From positions 19,688,871-19,752,870 of the forward strand of contig CM041298.1 in the NCBI GenBank assembly GCA_023052935.1: 64,000 nucleotides of DNA, read 5' to 3'. The notes beneath the pieces are model-generated. The model made no database searches, was not told the DNA's origin, and worked only from the letters and a program-made list of their open reading frames with translations. The position numbers were made by a program, and so were the translations under genes. Positions 29,646 to 39,315 of the stretch are shown piece by piece. The first letter of the stretch is position 1; each line of letters begins with the position of its first letter. Origin of the DNA: Piezodorus guildinii. Lineage: Eukaryota; Arthropoda; Insecta; Hemiptera; Pentatomidae.

Positions 29646-31190
29646 TTTCACCGGAATCACAGGTTTTTTAGGGTACCCTGAGGCCAAATAACCAAGTTCC
29701 GCAAAAAAAGGTTGGTGAGTGTGTCCGTGTGTAATAAGTCTAGCACAAAAAAGAAAAATCGTGCGAAAATGTAATTTCATATTTAAGACTACTTTACGCC
29801 CAAGATGTTACAGCATCTTTTTCATCTAAATCAGCTAACCAGAAGATCTACTTAATAGTGTGCATTTTAGATATTTTTACGATTTTCTCAAAAACAGATC
29901 TAACGATTTTAATTAAACTCTGTGTATCAATGTAAAATTTGATGGGCTTTAATATGATGTAAGTTTTATTCTCATTGAGATAACCTGACACGGCTTAAAT
30001 GCCGATAGTTTAAATTTTCTTCCTCTAAAGTACCTTTAATTTTGTAGATACTAATAAAATAACAATATTATCCTGTTATCGGCGATAAAAAAAAGGTAAA
30101 TGTATACGCTGGGCTATCCGTGAAAGAATAGTACTTCCAAGTGACAACTCAAAATTGAGGGTGGTTCTATTGAAATAAATTAGTGGACTGTATAGATTTA
30201 AAATAAATAAAAATAATGAAAGCAAACGACGAATCACAATACATTTAATACACTGAAATACATATAAAGATGATAAGAAACAAATTAACCTAATAAATTT
30301 ATATAAGAAAAATTAACCTAATTATAATTAAACAGCTGTAAGAAAATGTAGGAAACAAAATAAACCTAATTAAAATATTGTAAAAATAGAAGAAACAAAC
30401 TTAACTTAATTAATGCTTAAAGATGTAAAAAAAAATAGTTATCAAATTAAACAGTTTCTTGAATAAGAATTAAGAAATTAAATGTTCCATTAATGGATAA
30501 AGATAGGTTATATTCACATAAAGATGTCCAGTTGAGTGTTGAACAAAACGACCGCAGGGCGGCTTGAACGAAGTCGTCTTGAGTATTGAAGAAAAGGCGG
30601 CTCTTCCAAGTTCCAAGGGGAACGATGAGAAGATGAAGAAATTCGTTTCCAAACGTTCAAACGTTGAGAAGAATCTTGGGTCTATATACGGCTAGCTTAA
30701 GACTCTACTGGCACGAGGCAGTCAAAAAACAATTGAAGTACGATCGTCTTCTGTCTTTCTCTTCTACTGCTCTCGTTTAAAAACTTTTAATTATATTTAA
30801 AATAACTAATTTAAAAAGAAATTAAAAAATAAAGATTTAAACAAAAAAATGATCTTATTATAAATATCATAAAAATTATGAACTTATCATTTTTCGATTA
30901 AAAAACTATAAAAACCTTATCAGGCCGTAACATATGGCGTGAACAGTAAATATATAACTTAAATGAATTCGATATCCAACTAAAAGAGAAAACCGCAAAA
31001 ATTCTTTTTTAATTAATTTTTATTTTTTGAACTTAAGAACAATGATATGTATGTATAATATACCGTTGGAATGCTAAAGATTTTAGAAAAAATATTAGCT
31101 TATATATACTATTGTAAAAGTTAACGGAAAGTGATGAAAAGCCGATACAATAAACTGATTGTTGTAGATAATAATATAATAGACTAGTCA
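29646..31190 (-). mobile_element. HA copy, inverted, carrying a solo LTR
   Basis: Minus-strand HA landmarks in order: TTTTCACCGGAATCACAGG, AAATAACCAAGTTCCGCAAA, CGATTTTCTCAAAAACAG, AATTTTCTTCCTCTAAAGTA, then after the LTR GAATTCGATATCCAACTAAA and GATTTTAGAAAAAATATTAG. Its terminal hairpin end is missing where it meets the plus-strand HA at 29645, and its 5' end is lost near 31190. Confidence 0.78.
30101..30945. mobile_element. Solo LTR, 845 bp
   Basis: Begins TGTATACGCTGGGC and ends ATGGCGTGAACA (TG...CA, with short imperfect inverted ends TGTATACGC and TGTTCACGC). GTAAA at 30096-30100 and 30946-30950 is a 5-bp target duplication, and removing the element restores HA. No internal gag-pol, so it is a solo LTR left by recombination, or a long TIR-less insertion. 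The superfamily cannot be told; 5 bp fits BEL/Pao, Copia and many Gypsy elements. Confidence 0.78.
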
Positions 31191-31236
31191 ATTTCTGTTA
31201 TTATGATCGCTATTAAGAAGTTTTTAAAAGAATATA

Positions 31237-31642
31237 TTGGGTTGTCCGGAAAGTTCTTAGGGCAAAAATAAAAATTAATGAACAGCTTAAAATTTATTTA
31301 ATTAATCTACAAAATAGTTAGCACCGTTAGCGATTATCATTTCCCAACGGCTTGGAAGCTCCATTATCCCTTTTTTCCAAAAATCACTGTTCTTACTCCT
31401 GAAGAACAATAAAAGTTCTGTTTTGACGTCATCATCTGAAGAGTAAGATTTCCATTGTAGAAAGTTTTCGAGGGAACGGAAAAAAAGGAATTCCAAAGGA
31501 GCAATGTGAGAAGAGTACGGTGGCTAAAACCTCTCATTTGACGCTTAATAACTTTTACCGTGTCCTTTAAGACACATGAGGCCTTGCGTTGTCTAGCGTT
31601 CTTGAGGGAATAGCACTCCTTTCCGATTTGCCAACTCTTGCC
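31237..31642 (-). mobile_element. mariner fragment (irritans-like)
   Basis: Terminus TTGGGTTGTCCGGAAAGTTC next to TATA. The minus strand codes for the C-terminal transposase with stops: YSSHIAPLEFLFFRSLENFL (degraded from the usual SPDLAPxDYHLF box) and GIMELPSRWEMIIANGANYF. It is a different lineage from mar-1 and is cut on the right by SINE-1. Confidence 0.8.
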
Positions 31643-31826
31643 GGATCTTTAACGAGTACCTGACATCGCACAGGTCCGGGACCACCTTTTAACGTCCCCT
31701 CCGAAGGACGGCATAACTAAGGATTTTTTACTCCTATTAAAAAATCCTAGGACCACCTGCCGGTTTGAACCCGTGACATTTGGCATTGGAGGCTGTTATG
31801 CTAGCCACCCAGCTACAAGTGATCCC
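31643..31826 (-). mobile_element. SINE-1, 3'-truncated
   Basis: Retains the complete tRNA-like head (minus strand GGGATCACTTGTAGCTGGGT; box B GGTTCAAACCGG) and half the body, ending at GGATCTTTAACGAGTACC where it meets mariner sequence. Confidence 0.85.
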
Positions 31827-32000
31827 TTTTTTTATTCGTTATTCAGGTTCTAAGTATCTTGGAACATACGGCCTCAAATACTAAAAGGGATTTATTTTAT
31901 TCTTGTTGGATTACAAAATAATAATCCAATACAGTCGTTGGTCTGTTTAATTATTACATAAGGTAATTGAGATTGTTTTAGTGAATTATAATAATAAATT
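31827..32000. repeat. HC repeat fragment
   Basis: ATTCGTTATTCAGGTTCTAA, GGCCTCAAATACTAAAAGGG and TTGGATTACAAAATAATAAT are diverged HC landmarks. After about 32000 the sequence to 32264 is unassigned. Confidence 0.45.
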
Positions 32001-32264
32001 CCACTGTCAACAATTTCTCCATGAGATTTCAGTCCCAGAAAATTTTGGTCATTTATATTTTAAATTTAGTTGAACAGAACAATGTGGCTAAATTGTGTTT
32101 CCATGCAATGAACAGCTGAATAAATTGTGAACTACTCTGAATAAGTAAGTTTCCAGGTAATTGAGAATGAAATGGTAAAGTGGTTTTCACTGAATATCGG
32201 ATACGTTGAACCAACAAATAAGCATGTTATGGCTTTTTTGTGATGTGAATTTTTAATTTCGCAT

Positions 32265-32580
32265 ACCTATATATAAAATATGTAGTAAGGTAAAGTATTG
32301 AGTTTGTGAAAATGTTCTAATTCTAGTTTTCAACGAAAATACACGTTTTAGGTCCCCTGAGTTCAAATAACCAAGTCAAGCAAAAGATCTGTGAGTGTAT
32401 GTGTTTGTAGGGTAAGTCAATCACGAAAACTAAAAGTCGTACAAAACTGAAATTTCATATTTAGGATGAATATACGCCCGAGATGTTACAGCAACTTATC
32501 GATCAAAATCGGCTGACCAGAAGAGCCACTTTATACCTTGCATTTCGCACCTTTTTACGATTTTCTCAAAAGCCGCTCTC
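32265..32580 (-). mobile_element. HA 3' third, inverted
   Basis: ACCTATATATAAAATATGTA, GTTTTCAACGAAAATACACG, CCTGAGTTCAAATAACCAAG, CGCCCGAGATGTTACAGCAA, AGAAGAGCCACTTTATACC and CGATTTTCTCAAAA, then a switch to other sequence. Confidence 0.75.
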
Positions 32581-32825
32581 ACTTGTTCCTATGTCCATTC
32601 TGTAAAGAACAGATCACAACCCATAAGCTTGTATATACCTTCTCACAGATCCGCCTCCTTCAAAAATCCCTTTTTATTAGTGCTTTCCCATTTCGAAATT
32701 CTTTGTCTATAAATATTGTTTTGTTTTTTTGTTTTTTTCAAACAACAACAATTTTTATTGAGTAAAATTACAATATATCCCAATTTGGACATTAATAGTA
32801 GTGCTGAAAGATATCATACATTAAG
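32581..32825. mobile_element. Two short LINE fragments (L2C-like plus, J1-like minus)
   Basis: 32600-32730 plus strand reads ITTHKLVYTF and LLQKSLFISAFPFRNSLSIN, resembling the RTKTFDRSF..FWNSLP part of L2C. 32745-32825 (TTACAATATATCCCAATTTG, TAATAGTAGTGCTGAAAGAT) resembles the J1 3' UTR in minus orientation. Both are weak. Confidence 0.4.
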
Positions 32826-33450
32826 TTTAGTTCAAAAAGTGCGTTTGGAACCACTGTGGTACGTTTTGGTACATAATATTTTTTTCTAAAATCTTGAATA
32901 CTTTATGGAAGTACATGATGACCTGTACGATCACCACAACCTCCCTAATCCACAAAATTACAAATAACTTTTGTGCATAAGTGTATACTCTAATAACATC
33001 TTTATATTAAATTGCCCGACTTATTGCATATTAACATATCTAGAATATTGCGCTTTCCAAATATACGTTAATTATATTATATAGTATTATACGTATTAAC
33101 CTACTTATGTTTTAGGAATATTTTTTTTATGGCTTGGTCACATAAAATTTATTTTTCCCGTTTAAAGAAAAGTTAAATTGCAATGGATTTTAATTATAAA
33201 GTTTCAAGAAACAAAGCCCTAAATGTTGGTGAAAACCGTATCAAAATCCAAACCAAAATCCCGTTATCTATATTTATAAAAGAAAGTGCCATTTTACTCT
33301 ATTTTCTGGCCATCGCAGTTTCTCAAAAACGACAATGGTTGTGAAGTTGAAATTTTCCCTGGAGGTTCATCTTACCGTCTAGATGTGCAATAAGGCTAGG
33401 TTTGGGAAAATTCTTCTTCTAAGTGATTTAAAAACATATGTTTCTAAAAC
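32826..33450. other. No recognisable feature
   Basis: AT-rich DNA without an ORF or a repeat match. Confidence 0.35.
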
Positions 33451-33460
33451 GTAAAACAAA

Positions 33461-34225
33461 TTTTTTTTTTTGTCATTAATGATTTTATTTGCACCTGTAA
33501 AATGTTTACAATAAGCAAATGGGATTTTATAAACAAGGAGACATGGCATGGTTAGGCATGAGGGAGACAGCACCCAGTGGTGCATCCTCCTGACATTCAA
33601 ACAGGATCTATTATTTTAGGCTAGGAGGTCCCTCATCCAACTCCTTTTCAGTCTTCGCCGAGTTATGTCAGGGATGTCAGTTGTAGCCATATTTTGAACA
33701 AATTGGTTAGTGTGTCCATGTAGTTTGTCGTAAAATCTTTTGTACGACATTCGAATGTGGTTTGTTGCAGTCGGAATGCGTAAGTCGGTATGAAGAGTAT
33801 CGTTTGAAACATAAGGTGGTGAGTTCGTTGTCAGTCTTAAAAATTTGGATTGAAAGGTTTGTATTTTTTGAATGTGTGTCTTTTTAGCAGGTCCGTAAAT
33901 TTGGCATGCGTAAGTCCATATAGGTTTTAATAAATAAGTATATACGTTAAGCTTCTGTCTTATGCGTAATTTAGAGTGTTTACGTAGTATCGAATATAAT
34001 AATCTGAGTCGAAAGTTTAAAGTTTTGCGTTTTGTTTTGACGTGTGGGCCCCATGTCAATCTTTTGTCAAAGATTAGTCCCAAGTACGTTACTGTATTTG
34101 TTTGTGGTATCTGGTGGTTGTCTATATAAACTGGAGGGCAGGTTCCGTGTCTTAAAGTAAATGTAACATGTTGTGACTTGTCATGGTTAATTTTTAATTT
34201 CCATTTCTTACACCAGTTTTGTACT
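33461..34225 (-). mobile_element. J3 LINE, 5'-truncated
   Basis: T-run 33461-33471 is its tail. GTAAAACAAA at 33451-33460 and 34226-34235 is a 10-bp target duplication, which places the 5' truncation at 34225, within the WCKKWKLKINHDKS codons. Confidence 0.92.
33616..34224 (-). pseudogene. J3 ORF2 C-terminus, uninterrupted
   Basis: About 203 codons without a stop: QNWCKKWKLKINHDKSQHVT, DNHQIPQTNTVTYLGLIFDK, RLTWGPHVKTKRKTLNFRLR, LNVYTYLLKPIWTYACQIYG, FQSKFLRLTTNSPPYVSND and RRRLKRSWMRDLLA, stop. This is the post-palm region of a Jockey-like ORF2. The apparent Met further upstream (34269) lies in flanking host DNA, so it is not a true start. The open frame suggests a recent insertion. Confidence 0.9.
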
Positions 34226-34303
34226 GTAAAACAAAATTGGTAATCGGATAACTCAAAAACTATACGCATCCTATAAAACTATAAATACTCATTTAAATGA
34301 CAA

Positions 34304-34614
34304 TCAAATTTCTAACTATCTAGAAGCAAAATCGTCTGAATCTGATCAGTAATAGCAAAGATACTAAAATACTTATAACAAATATAGGGGTACTCACTAC
34401 GTTTGCTATAGCATGCTATTTGTGTTATTTTGCTAAACCCGTCGAGTTTCTACAGTTATTTCCTGTATAAAAATGATGAGTTTAGTACAATAGCACAAAT
34501 AGCATGCTATAGCAAACGTAGCGAGTACCCCTATATTTGTTATAAGTATTTTAGTATCTTTGCTATTACTGATCAGATTCAGACGATTTTGCTTCTAGAT
34601 AGTTAGAAATTTGA
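34304..34614. repeat. 311-bp near-perfect palindrome centred on PAL
   Basis: The 83-bp arms outside PAL (34304-34386 and 34532-34614) are exact reverse complements: TCAAATTTCTAACTATCTAG ... ACAAATATA and its mirror. With the PAL arms inside, about 123 bp per arm can pair around the PAL loop. At the related site 35410-35434 the left-arm sequence (CTAAAATACTTATAACAAAT) occurs without PAL or the mirror arm. Confidence 0.9.
34387..34531. mobile_element. PAL, 145-bp palindromic MITE (copy 2)
   Basis: Same length and ends as copy 1 (GGGGTACTCACTACGTTTGC ... GTAGCGAGTACCCC), differing at a handful of positions. It is flanked by TATA on both sides, but the flanks are themselves an inverted duplication, so the target duplication cannot be defined. 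Confidence 0.88.
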
Positions 34615-34630
34615 CTATGAAACTTCTGTT

Positions 34631-35409
34631 TCGTGTGTAGGTTTCTATCCAGTCCATATGTTTCATTGCTGTTGGATTTTTAAAATGATCAATAGGCTAA
34701 AAAAGGTTTAAGTTTTGAAAAAAGAATAGAACTTAGTTCAGAATCCTAAAAAAAAAAAATGCGAGCTTATTCTGTTGGAAGGGTACACCCCCGTGTGGAA
34801 AAAATACGCATTTATGTCACATAGAAGTTCCAGTGGCACAGAAAGATAATGTTTTGAAGCGGAAATGTCAGTAATAGATAATCACGGGTGTTGTGTATTT
34901 ACGACTTACACAAGATTCACAATACATAAATAACTTAATTAGTTAATAATTACAAACGTTTTCTATATTGAACAAAACTGCAAAACCTGGAATAATATTA
35001 AAAACATGTGTTTTTTTTTCCTATAAACATATTGTTTTATCGATCACATATCGATTAACATTTCAATATATGGATACTTGGTACTGGTATGTTTTTGTTT
35101 AAACAAACAAAAACATTGTTAAACGACTAAACAGTCGTTTAACGTCACTTTATGCTACTATGGCTAATCGGACGATGCTACAGTGGGAGTTCTAAATTTT
35201 GCCTATCCAGGTTTTATTAGGATAGGGATCTTTAACGAGTAACTGACATCGCACAGACTCGGGACCACCTTTTAACGTCCCCTCCGAAGGACGGCGTAAC
35301 TAAGGATTTTTTACTCCCATTAAAAAATCCTAGGACCACCTGCGGATTTGAACCCGTGACCTTTAGCATGGGAGGCTGTTACGCTAGCCACCCAGCTACA
35401 AGTGATCCC
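34631..35409. repeat. Tandem duplication, unit 1, ending in SINE-1
   Basis: From TCGTGTGTAGGTTTCTATCC to GGTACTGGTATG (35080-35091) it matches unit 2 (35464-35952) with few differences: CTGTTGGAAGGGTACACCCC, ACATAGAAGTTCCAGTGG, TCGATCACATATCGATTAAC. A SINE-1 follows in each unit. Between unit and SINE, unit 1 has two small palindromes (35093-35116 and 35121-35140). No protein-coding evidence. Confidence 0.85.
35137..35409 (-). mobile_element. SINE-1 at the duplication junction
   Basis: Full SINE-1 body and tRNA-like head (minus strand GGGATCACTTGTAGCTGGGT, box B GGTTCAAATCCG). Its left flank corresponds to the left flank of the SINE in unit 2, its right flank to the start of unit 2. It has no matching target duplication of its own, as expected of a recombination product. 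Confidence 0.85.
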
Positions 35410-35579
35410 GCTAAAATACTTATAACAAATATATTTAGGTATATTTCGTTTCATAACTATGTGTCGTGTGTAGGTTTCTATCCAGTCCATATGTTTCATT
35501 GCTGTTGGGTTTTTAAAATGATCAATCGGCTGAAAAAGAGTTTAAGTTTTGAAAAAAGAATAGAACTTTGTTCTGAATA

Positions 35580-35620
<41 letters not shown>

Positions 35621-36244
35621 CGAGCTTATTCTGTTGGAAGGGTACACCCCCGTGTGGAAAAAATACGCATTTATGTCACATAGAAGTTCCAGTGGTACAG
35701 AAAGATAATGTTTTGAAGCGAAAATGTCAGTAATAGATAACCACGGGTGTTATGTATTTACGACTTCCACACGATTCACAATACACAAATAACTTAATTA
35801 TTTAATAATTACAAACGTTTTCTATATTGAACAAAACTACAAAACCTGCAATAATATTAAAAACATGTGTTTTTTTTTTTCCTATAAACATATTGTTTTA
35901 TCGATCACATATCTATTAACATTTCAATATATGGATACTTGGTACTGGTATGGTTTTGTTTGTTTATTTGTTTAACGTCACTTTATGCTACTATGGCTAA
36001 TCGGACGATGCTACAGTGGGAGTCCCAAATTTCGCCTATCCAGGTTTTATTAGGATAGGGATCTTTAACGAGTACCTGACATCGCACAGGCTCGGGACCA
36101 CCTTTTAACGTCCCCTCCGAAGGACGGCATAACTAAGGATTTTTTACTCCCATTAAAAAATCCTAGGGCCACCCGCAGGTTTGAACCCGTGACCTTTGGC
36201 ATAGGAAGCTGTTATGCTAGCAACTACGCTATGGGTGACCCCTA
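35410..36244. repeat. Tandem duplication, unit 2, with long A-tract
   Basis: Same order as unit 1 but with an A-tract of about 37 (35583-35619) in place of about 12 in unit 1 (34748-34759), and without PAL and its mirror arm. Ends with a SINE-1. Confidence 0.85.
35953..36242 (-). mobile_element. SINE-1 variant with a different tRNA-like head
   Basis: GGTACTGGTATG at 35941-35952 and 36245-36256 is a 12-bp target duplication. The body is SINE-1, but the head reads GGGTCACCCATAGCGTAGTT (box A-like TAGCGTAGTTGCTAGCA) instead of GGGATCACTTGTAGCTGGGT. Box B is GGTTCAAACC. This implies a SINE subfamily or a head replacement. Confidence 0.88.
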
Positions 36245-36429
36245 GGTACTGGTATGTTATTGTATATCAAACTGAATAAAATTAATATCTGACAATCAAC
36301 AATAATCATTTATTTGTCGTACATAGACATAGTTAAAAGTTTAACTCATTGCTATCCCAGGTATATTTATATTGTATAACCAACCTTACCTAACACAGTT
36401 ATTATGAAAAAACATTCTTAAATCGCAGT

Positions 36430-36478
36430 AATTTAAAAAAAAAAAATATTGTCGCTTGCAAAGCCGCGAGGTACAGCT
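36430..36478 (+). mobile_element. Possible Helitron-like 3' terminus
   Basis: GCTTGCAAAGCCGCGAGGTA then CAGCTAG before TCATT. CTAG preceded by GC-rich, weakly pairing sequence and followed by T fits a Helitron 3' end, but the 5' end was not found. Confidence 0.35.
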
Positions 36479-36522
36479 AGTCATTTTATATAGGGAGGGA
36501 TATTATTTTTATTTATTTTTTT

Positions 36523-36900
36523 TTTATAAACTTTATTTGAATCAAAACACAGACATATTACAGTGCAAGTAGAAGTCACTATCCCACTAAGGCGAGCCCG
36601 TGTGTGGGAAAGGAGTTCACCTGCGGCAATTCAATAAAAGTACAATAACAAACAGTAACAGTATGATACAATACAATACTTAAATAATATAACACAATTT
36701 TATAAAGAAACAGTAACACACTACACGGCAAAAAAAATTATATAATACATAAGAATTATAAAATACAATTATAAAGAAACAGTACACACTACTCAGCAAA
36801 AACAATATAATACATAAGGAATATAAAATACAATTATAAAGAAAGTAACACAGTATGAAGCAGTAATTGACTAAGCTTAAAAGCTGTAAGGAATACATAT
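36523..36900 (-). mobile_element. LINE-like 3' terminus with internal tandem repeats
   Basis: The minus strand ends in TTGATTCAAATAAAGTTTAT and an A-run (T-run 36526-36533), i.e. a polyadenylated 3' end. Between 36695 and 36860 a 75-bp unit (ATTATAAAGAAACAGTA..CAC, AATATAATACATAAG, ATATAAAATACA) is repeated about twice. No ORF. Confidence 0.5.
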
Positions 36901-36942
36901 ACATATATACAAGATATAAAATTAAGGCATGCAAATATAGTT

Positions 36943-37573
36943 TTGAATCAATTCCTATGATTCTTTTTCTATTTTGCAGGAATATAAAATAAACTTTTTT
37001 TTATCCTGATTTTGATGATTTTGCACCGTATGTTTAAATATTTTCATGCAAATGTTTTAATAATATTTACAAATATCGGTATTTTAGTGTCAAGAGAATC
37101 AAGATATTCATTATGTTAACAATAATACAGTAAAAGGTATGTTCTAAGACATAGATTACCTACAATGTCTTAACTAAATTCATTTGTAGCTGATTTTAAT
37201 TTAATTAAATACAGAAATATCGCTATTTTTGAGCCGATATTACACCAGTATCGATAACGTTCACGGAAATTGTGAAAAAGTGGACAGGTATACACAGACC
37301 GCTGCGCATGCGCCAGTCTAGAGCGTGTTGGTAACGTCACCAATGTAACGAAATCAAAGCATTACCCCTGCCGGAAATTGCATAAAGCGTCTAAAGAAGT
37401 TTTCAATTTTCATTTATTTAAGGAATGTCCCTTCTCCATTAGACATCTGGCCAAAAGGGAATACCACACAATGTCGCAGTTGCATTAGGAAACGATGGGA
37501 ATTGAATTGATCACTTAATGTCTTTCATTTCTGAAATGGACTTTTACAAGAGGATTTGACGATTTACTTTTAA
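36943..37573. promoter_or_regulatory. Promoter-like segment, copy 1 of a 630-bp dispersed duplication
   Basis: Nearly identical to 43664-44295. Within it: GTATCGATAACG at about 37250 (contains TATCGATA, the DRE/DREF site), CTGCGCATGCGCCAG at about 37300 (an NRF-1-type GCGCATGCGC palindrome) and GGTAACGTCACC at about 37330 (CRE-like). A pyrimidine-rich TCTATTTTGCAG near 36970 resembles a splice acceptor. These elements mark broadly active animal promoters, but no gene is attached. It could be the 5' region of an unrecognised element. Confidence 0.5.
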
Positions 37574-38086
37574 CCTTTTTGACCTCTATTTATTAGATTT
37601 TAAGTTGATATTAACAACTGAAGTAAGTGAATTCCGCCGGTCATTACAATATATAGACATTCAGGAACCAGTCCGAGTATTCGCAACGAAGTATTTAAGG
37701 ACAAAACTTGTTCGACATTTTGATGTTAGTCAAAACCCCTTCGGAACACACCTAATATATAATTTAACAGCAATGTAGTGATGCCTCAATTATCGGAACA
37801 GTGATTGATTAGATGCCTAAAATAAACTATTGATATAAGCCCCAGGCAAATATGTATACGATATACATAATCCTCTAAGGTTTCTGGGATTCGATTAGGG
37901 ATTGTATATGGAATCCAGAGCCGTAGGTAGATTACAGTGTTCATAGAAATTAGTTAATTTATATTAAACACATTAACATGCTGTATTAATTTAGTTTATA
38001 TGTATAAACAGTTTGATTATGACTATCTCTCAGCTTTGGCACTGTACTGCATTGGGTTGTAAGACGTGGATTTAAATTTTAATCTT
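37574..38086. other. No recognisable feature
   Basis: AT-rich DNA; no ORF, no match to repeats listed here. Confidence 0.35.
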
Positions 38087-38457
38087 GTGTTTTTTTTTTT
38101 CAATTTATTTATTGAAATTTACAACTGTATTTTTAAATACATCAATTAAATTAGCTGATAATGTATATAGATAATATACCTGAAAAGACATGAAGAGAAT
38201 ATTCTTATCCATCTTCTTTCCAGACGCCTCGGAGGATTGTCAGGAATGGAAGAGGAAGCAAGGATTGAAACTAGTGGGAGTGGTGTTTGTCATGGAAGGA
38301 TTGAAACCTCGTACGGGACAAATCAGCTGCATATGGGACATTAAGGCCTTTATGGATGAGTTTGTTAGTGACAAAATAATGGTTTAGCAGAGCCCCAAAG
38401 TTCAACTCCATACGTCCAGATAGGCCTTATGATGGTGATATAGATGAGCCTTTTGTA

Positions 38458-39315
38458 TTGGGTTGTTTCACAAGAATTGTCCGTTTTTATAGTTTCTGAA
38501 ATACATAAGGATTTTACAGGTCTCTGTTGTTTTCTTCTGAATGTTTACATATTTAAAGAAAAAAGTTACTAATCCTCTACCTTTGTATTATAAACATTAG
38601 CTTCCCAATCAATTACCCACATTTTAGTATACCTCCAAATATGAACATGGAAACACACGGTTTTCGAGTAATATTTTTGTACGAGTTTAAACTCGGCCAT
38701 TCAGCAGCTGAGGCCACTAGAAATATTTGCAAGGCGTTTGAGGAAGGGAGTGTTAATGAACGGACCATTCGCCGTTGGTTTGCTAAGTTTTTAGCTGGGG
38801 ATACCGACTTGGAAAACATGCACCGAGGAAGACCTCCGTCCGTAATAGACAACGATGTCCTCAAACATACAGTAGAAGGAAACCCCTACCAAACAGTTCA
38901 AGGACTCTCAGCACAACTAAATGCAAGTGTATCTATCGTTACCAGACATTTAAAGAGTATTGGGGAAGTAAAAAAGCTCGATACATGGGTACTCACTGAG
39001 CTGCATGTTCTTCGGCACCCACCATATTCTCCCGACTTGTCTCCAACAGATTACCACCTGTTCAGGAATTCAGACAACTTCGTCAAAAGAAAAATTTTTG
39101 AAAATGATGATCAAGTGAAAAGTGCGTTTTCAGATTTTGTTTCACTTCATAGCTCAGAGTTTTTTAGTTCGGGGATAAAAAAGTTGGTGTCACGTTGGGA
39201 AAAATATGTAGAAAAAGAAGGTAAATACTTCGAATAAAATTATCTTGTTTTCATGTCGTATTTTTAATAAAAATCCTTTACCTTGAAGACGTACATTTAA
39301 TGTGACACAACCCAA
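38458..39315 (+). mobile_element. mar-1 mariner with a preserved shortened ORF
   Basis: TA at 38456-38457 and 39316-39317. Termini TTGGGTTGTTTCACAAGAAT and (complement of right end) TTGGGTTGTGTCACATTAAA. 858 bp. The transposase ORF at 38641-39237 spans the internal deletion in frame. It is inserted in J2, hence younger than that J2 copy. Confidence 0.92.
38641..39237 (+). CDS. Deleted mariner transposase: DNA-binding half fused to C-terminus
   Basis: 198 residues against about 345 in a full mariner protein. Residues 1-115 keep the paired helix-turn-helix DNA-binding region (FRVIFLYEFKLGHSAAEATR, SVNERTIRRWFAKFLAGDTD, GRPPSVIDND, TVQGLSAQLNASVSIVTRHL). At about residue 120 (LDTWVLTELHVLRHPPYSPD) it jumps to the third catalytic box SPTDYHLFRN and the tail LVSRWEKYVEKEGKYFE. 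The first two catalytic Asp residues are gone, so it cannot cut DNA, but it could bind mariner ends. Start Met matches the usual mariner N-terminus position. Expression unknown. Confidence 0.8.
   Translation: MNMETHGFRVIFLYEFKLGHSAAEATRNICKAFEEGSVNERTIRRWFAKFLAGDTDLENMHRGRPPSVIDNDVLKHTVEGNPYQTVQGLSAQLNASVSIVTRHLKSIGEVKKLDTWVLTELHVLRHPPYSPDLSPTDYHLFRNSDNFVKRKIFENDDQVKSAFSDFVSLHSSEFFSSGIKKLVSRWEKYVEKEGKYFE

Noticed and set aside
36680..36934. 84-aa minus-strand frame rich in Y, C, F and L
   Set aside because: It lies in a tandem-repeated 3' UTR-like segment and has membrane-like composition only because of AT bias.
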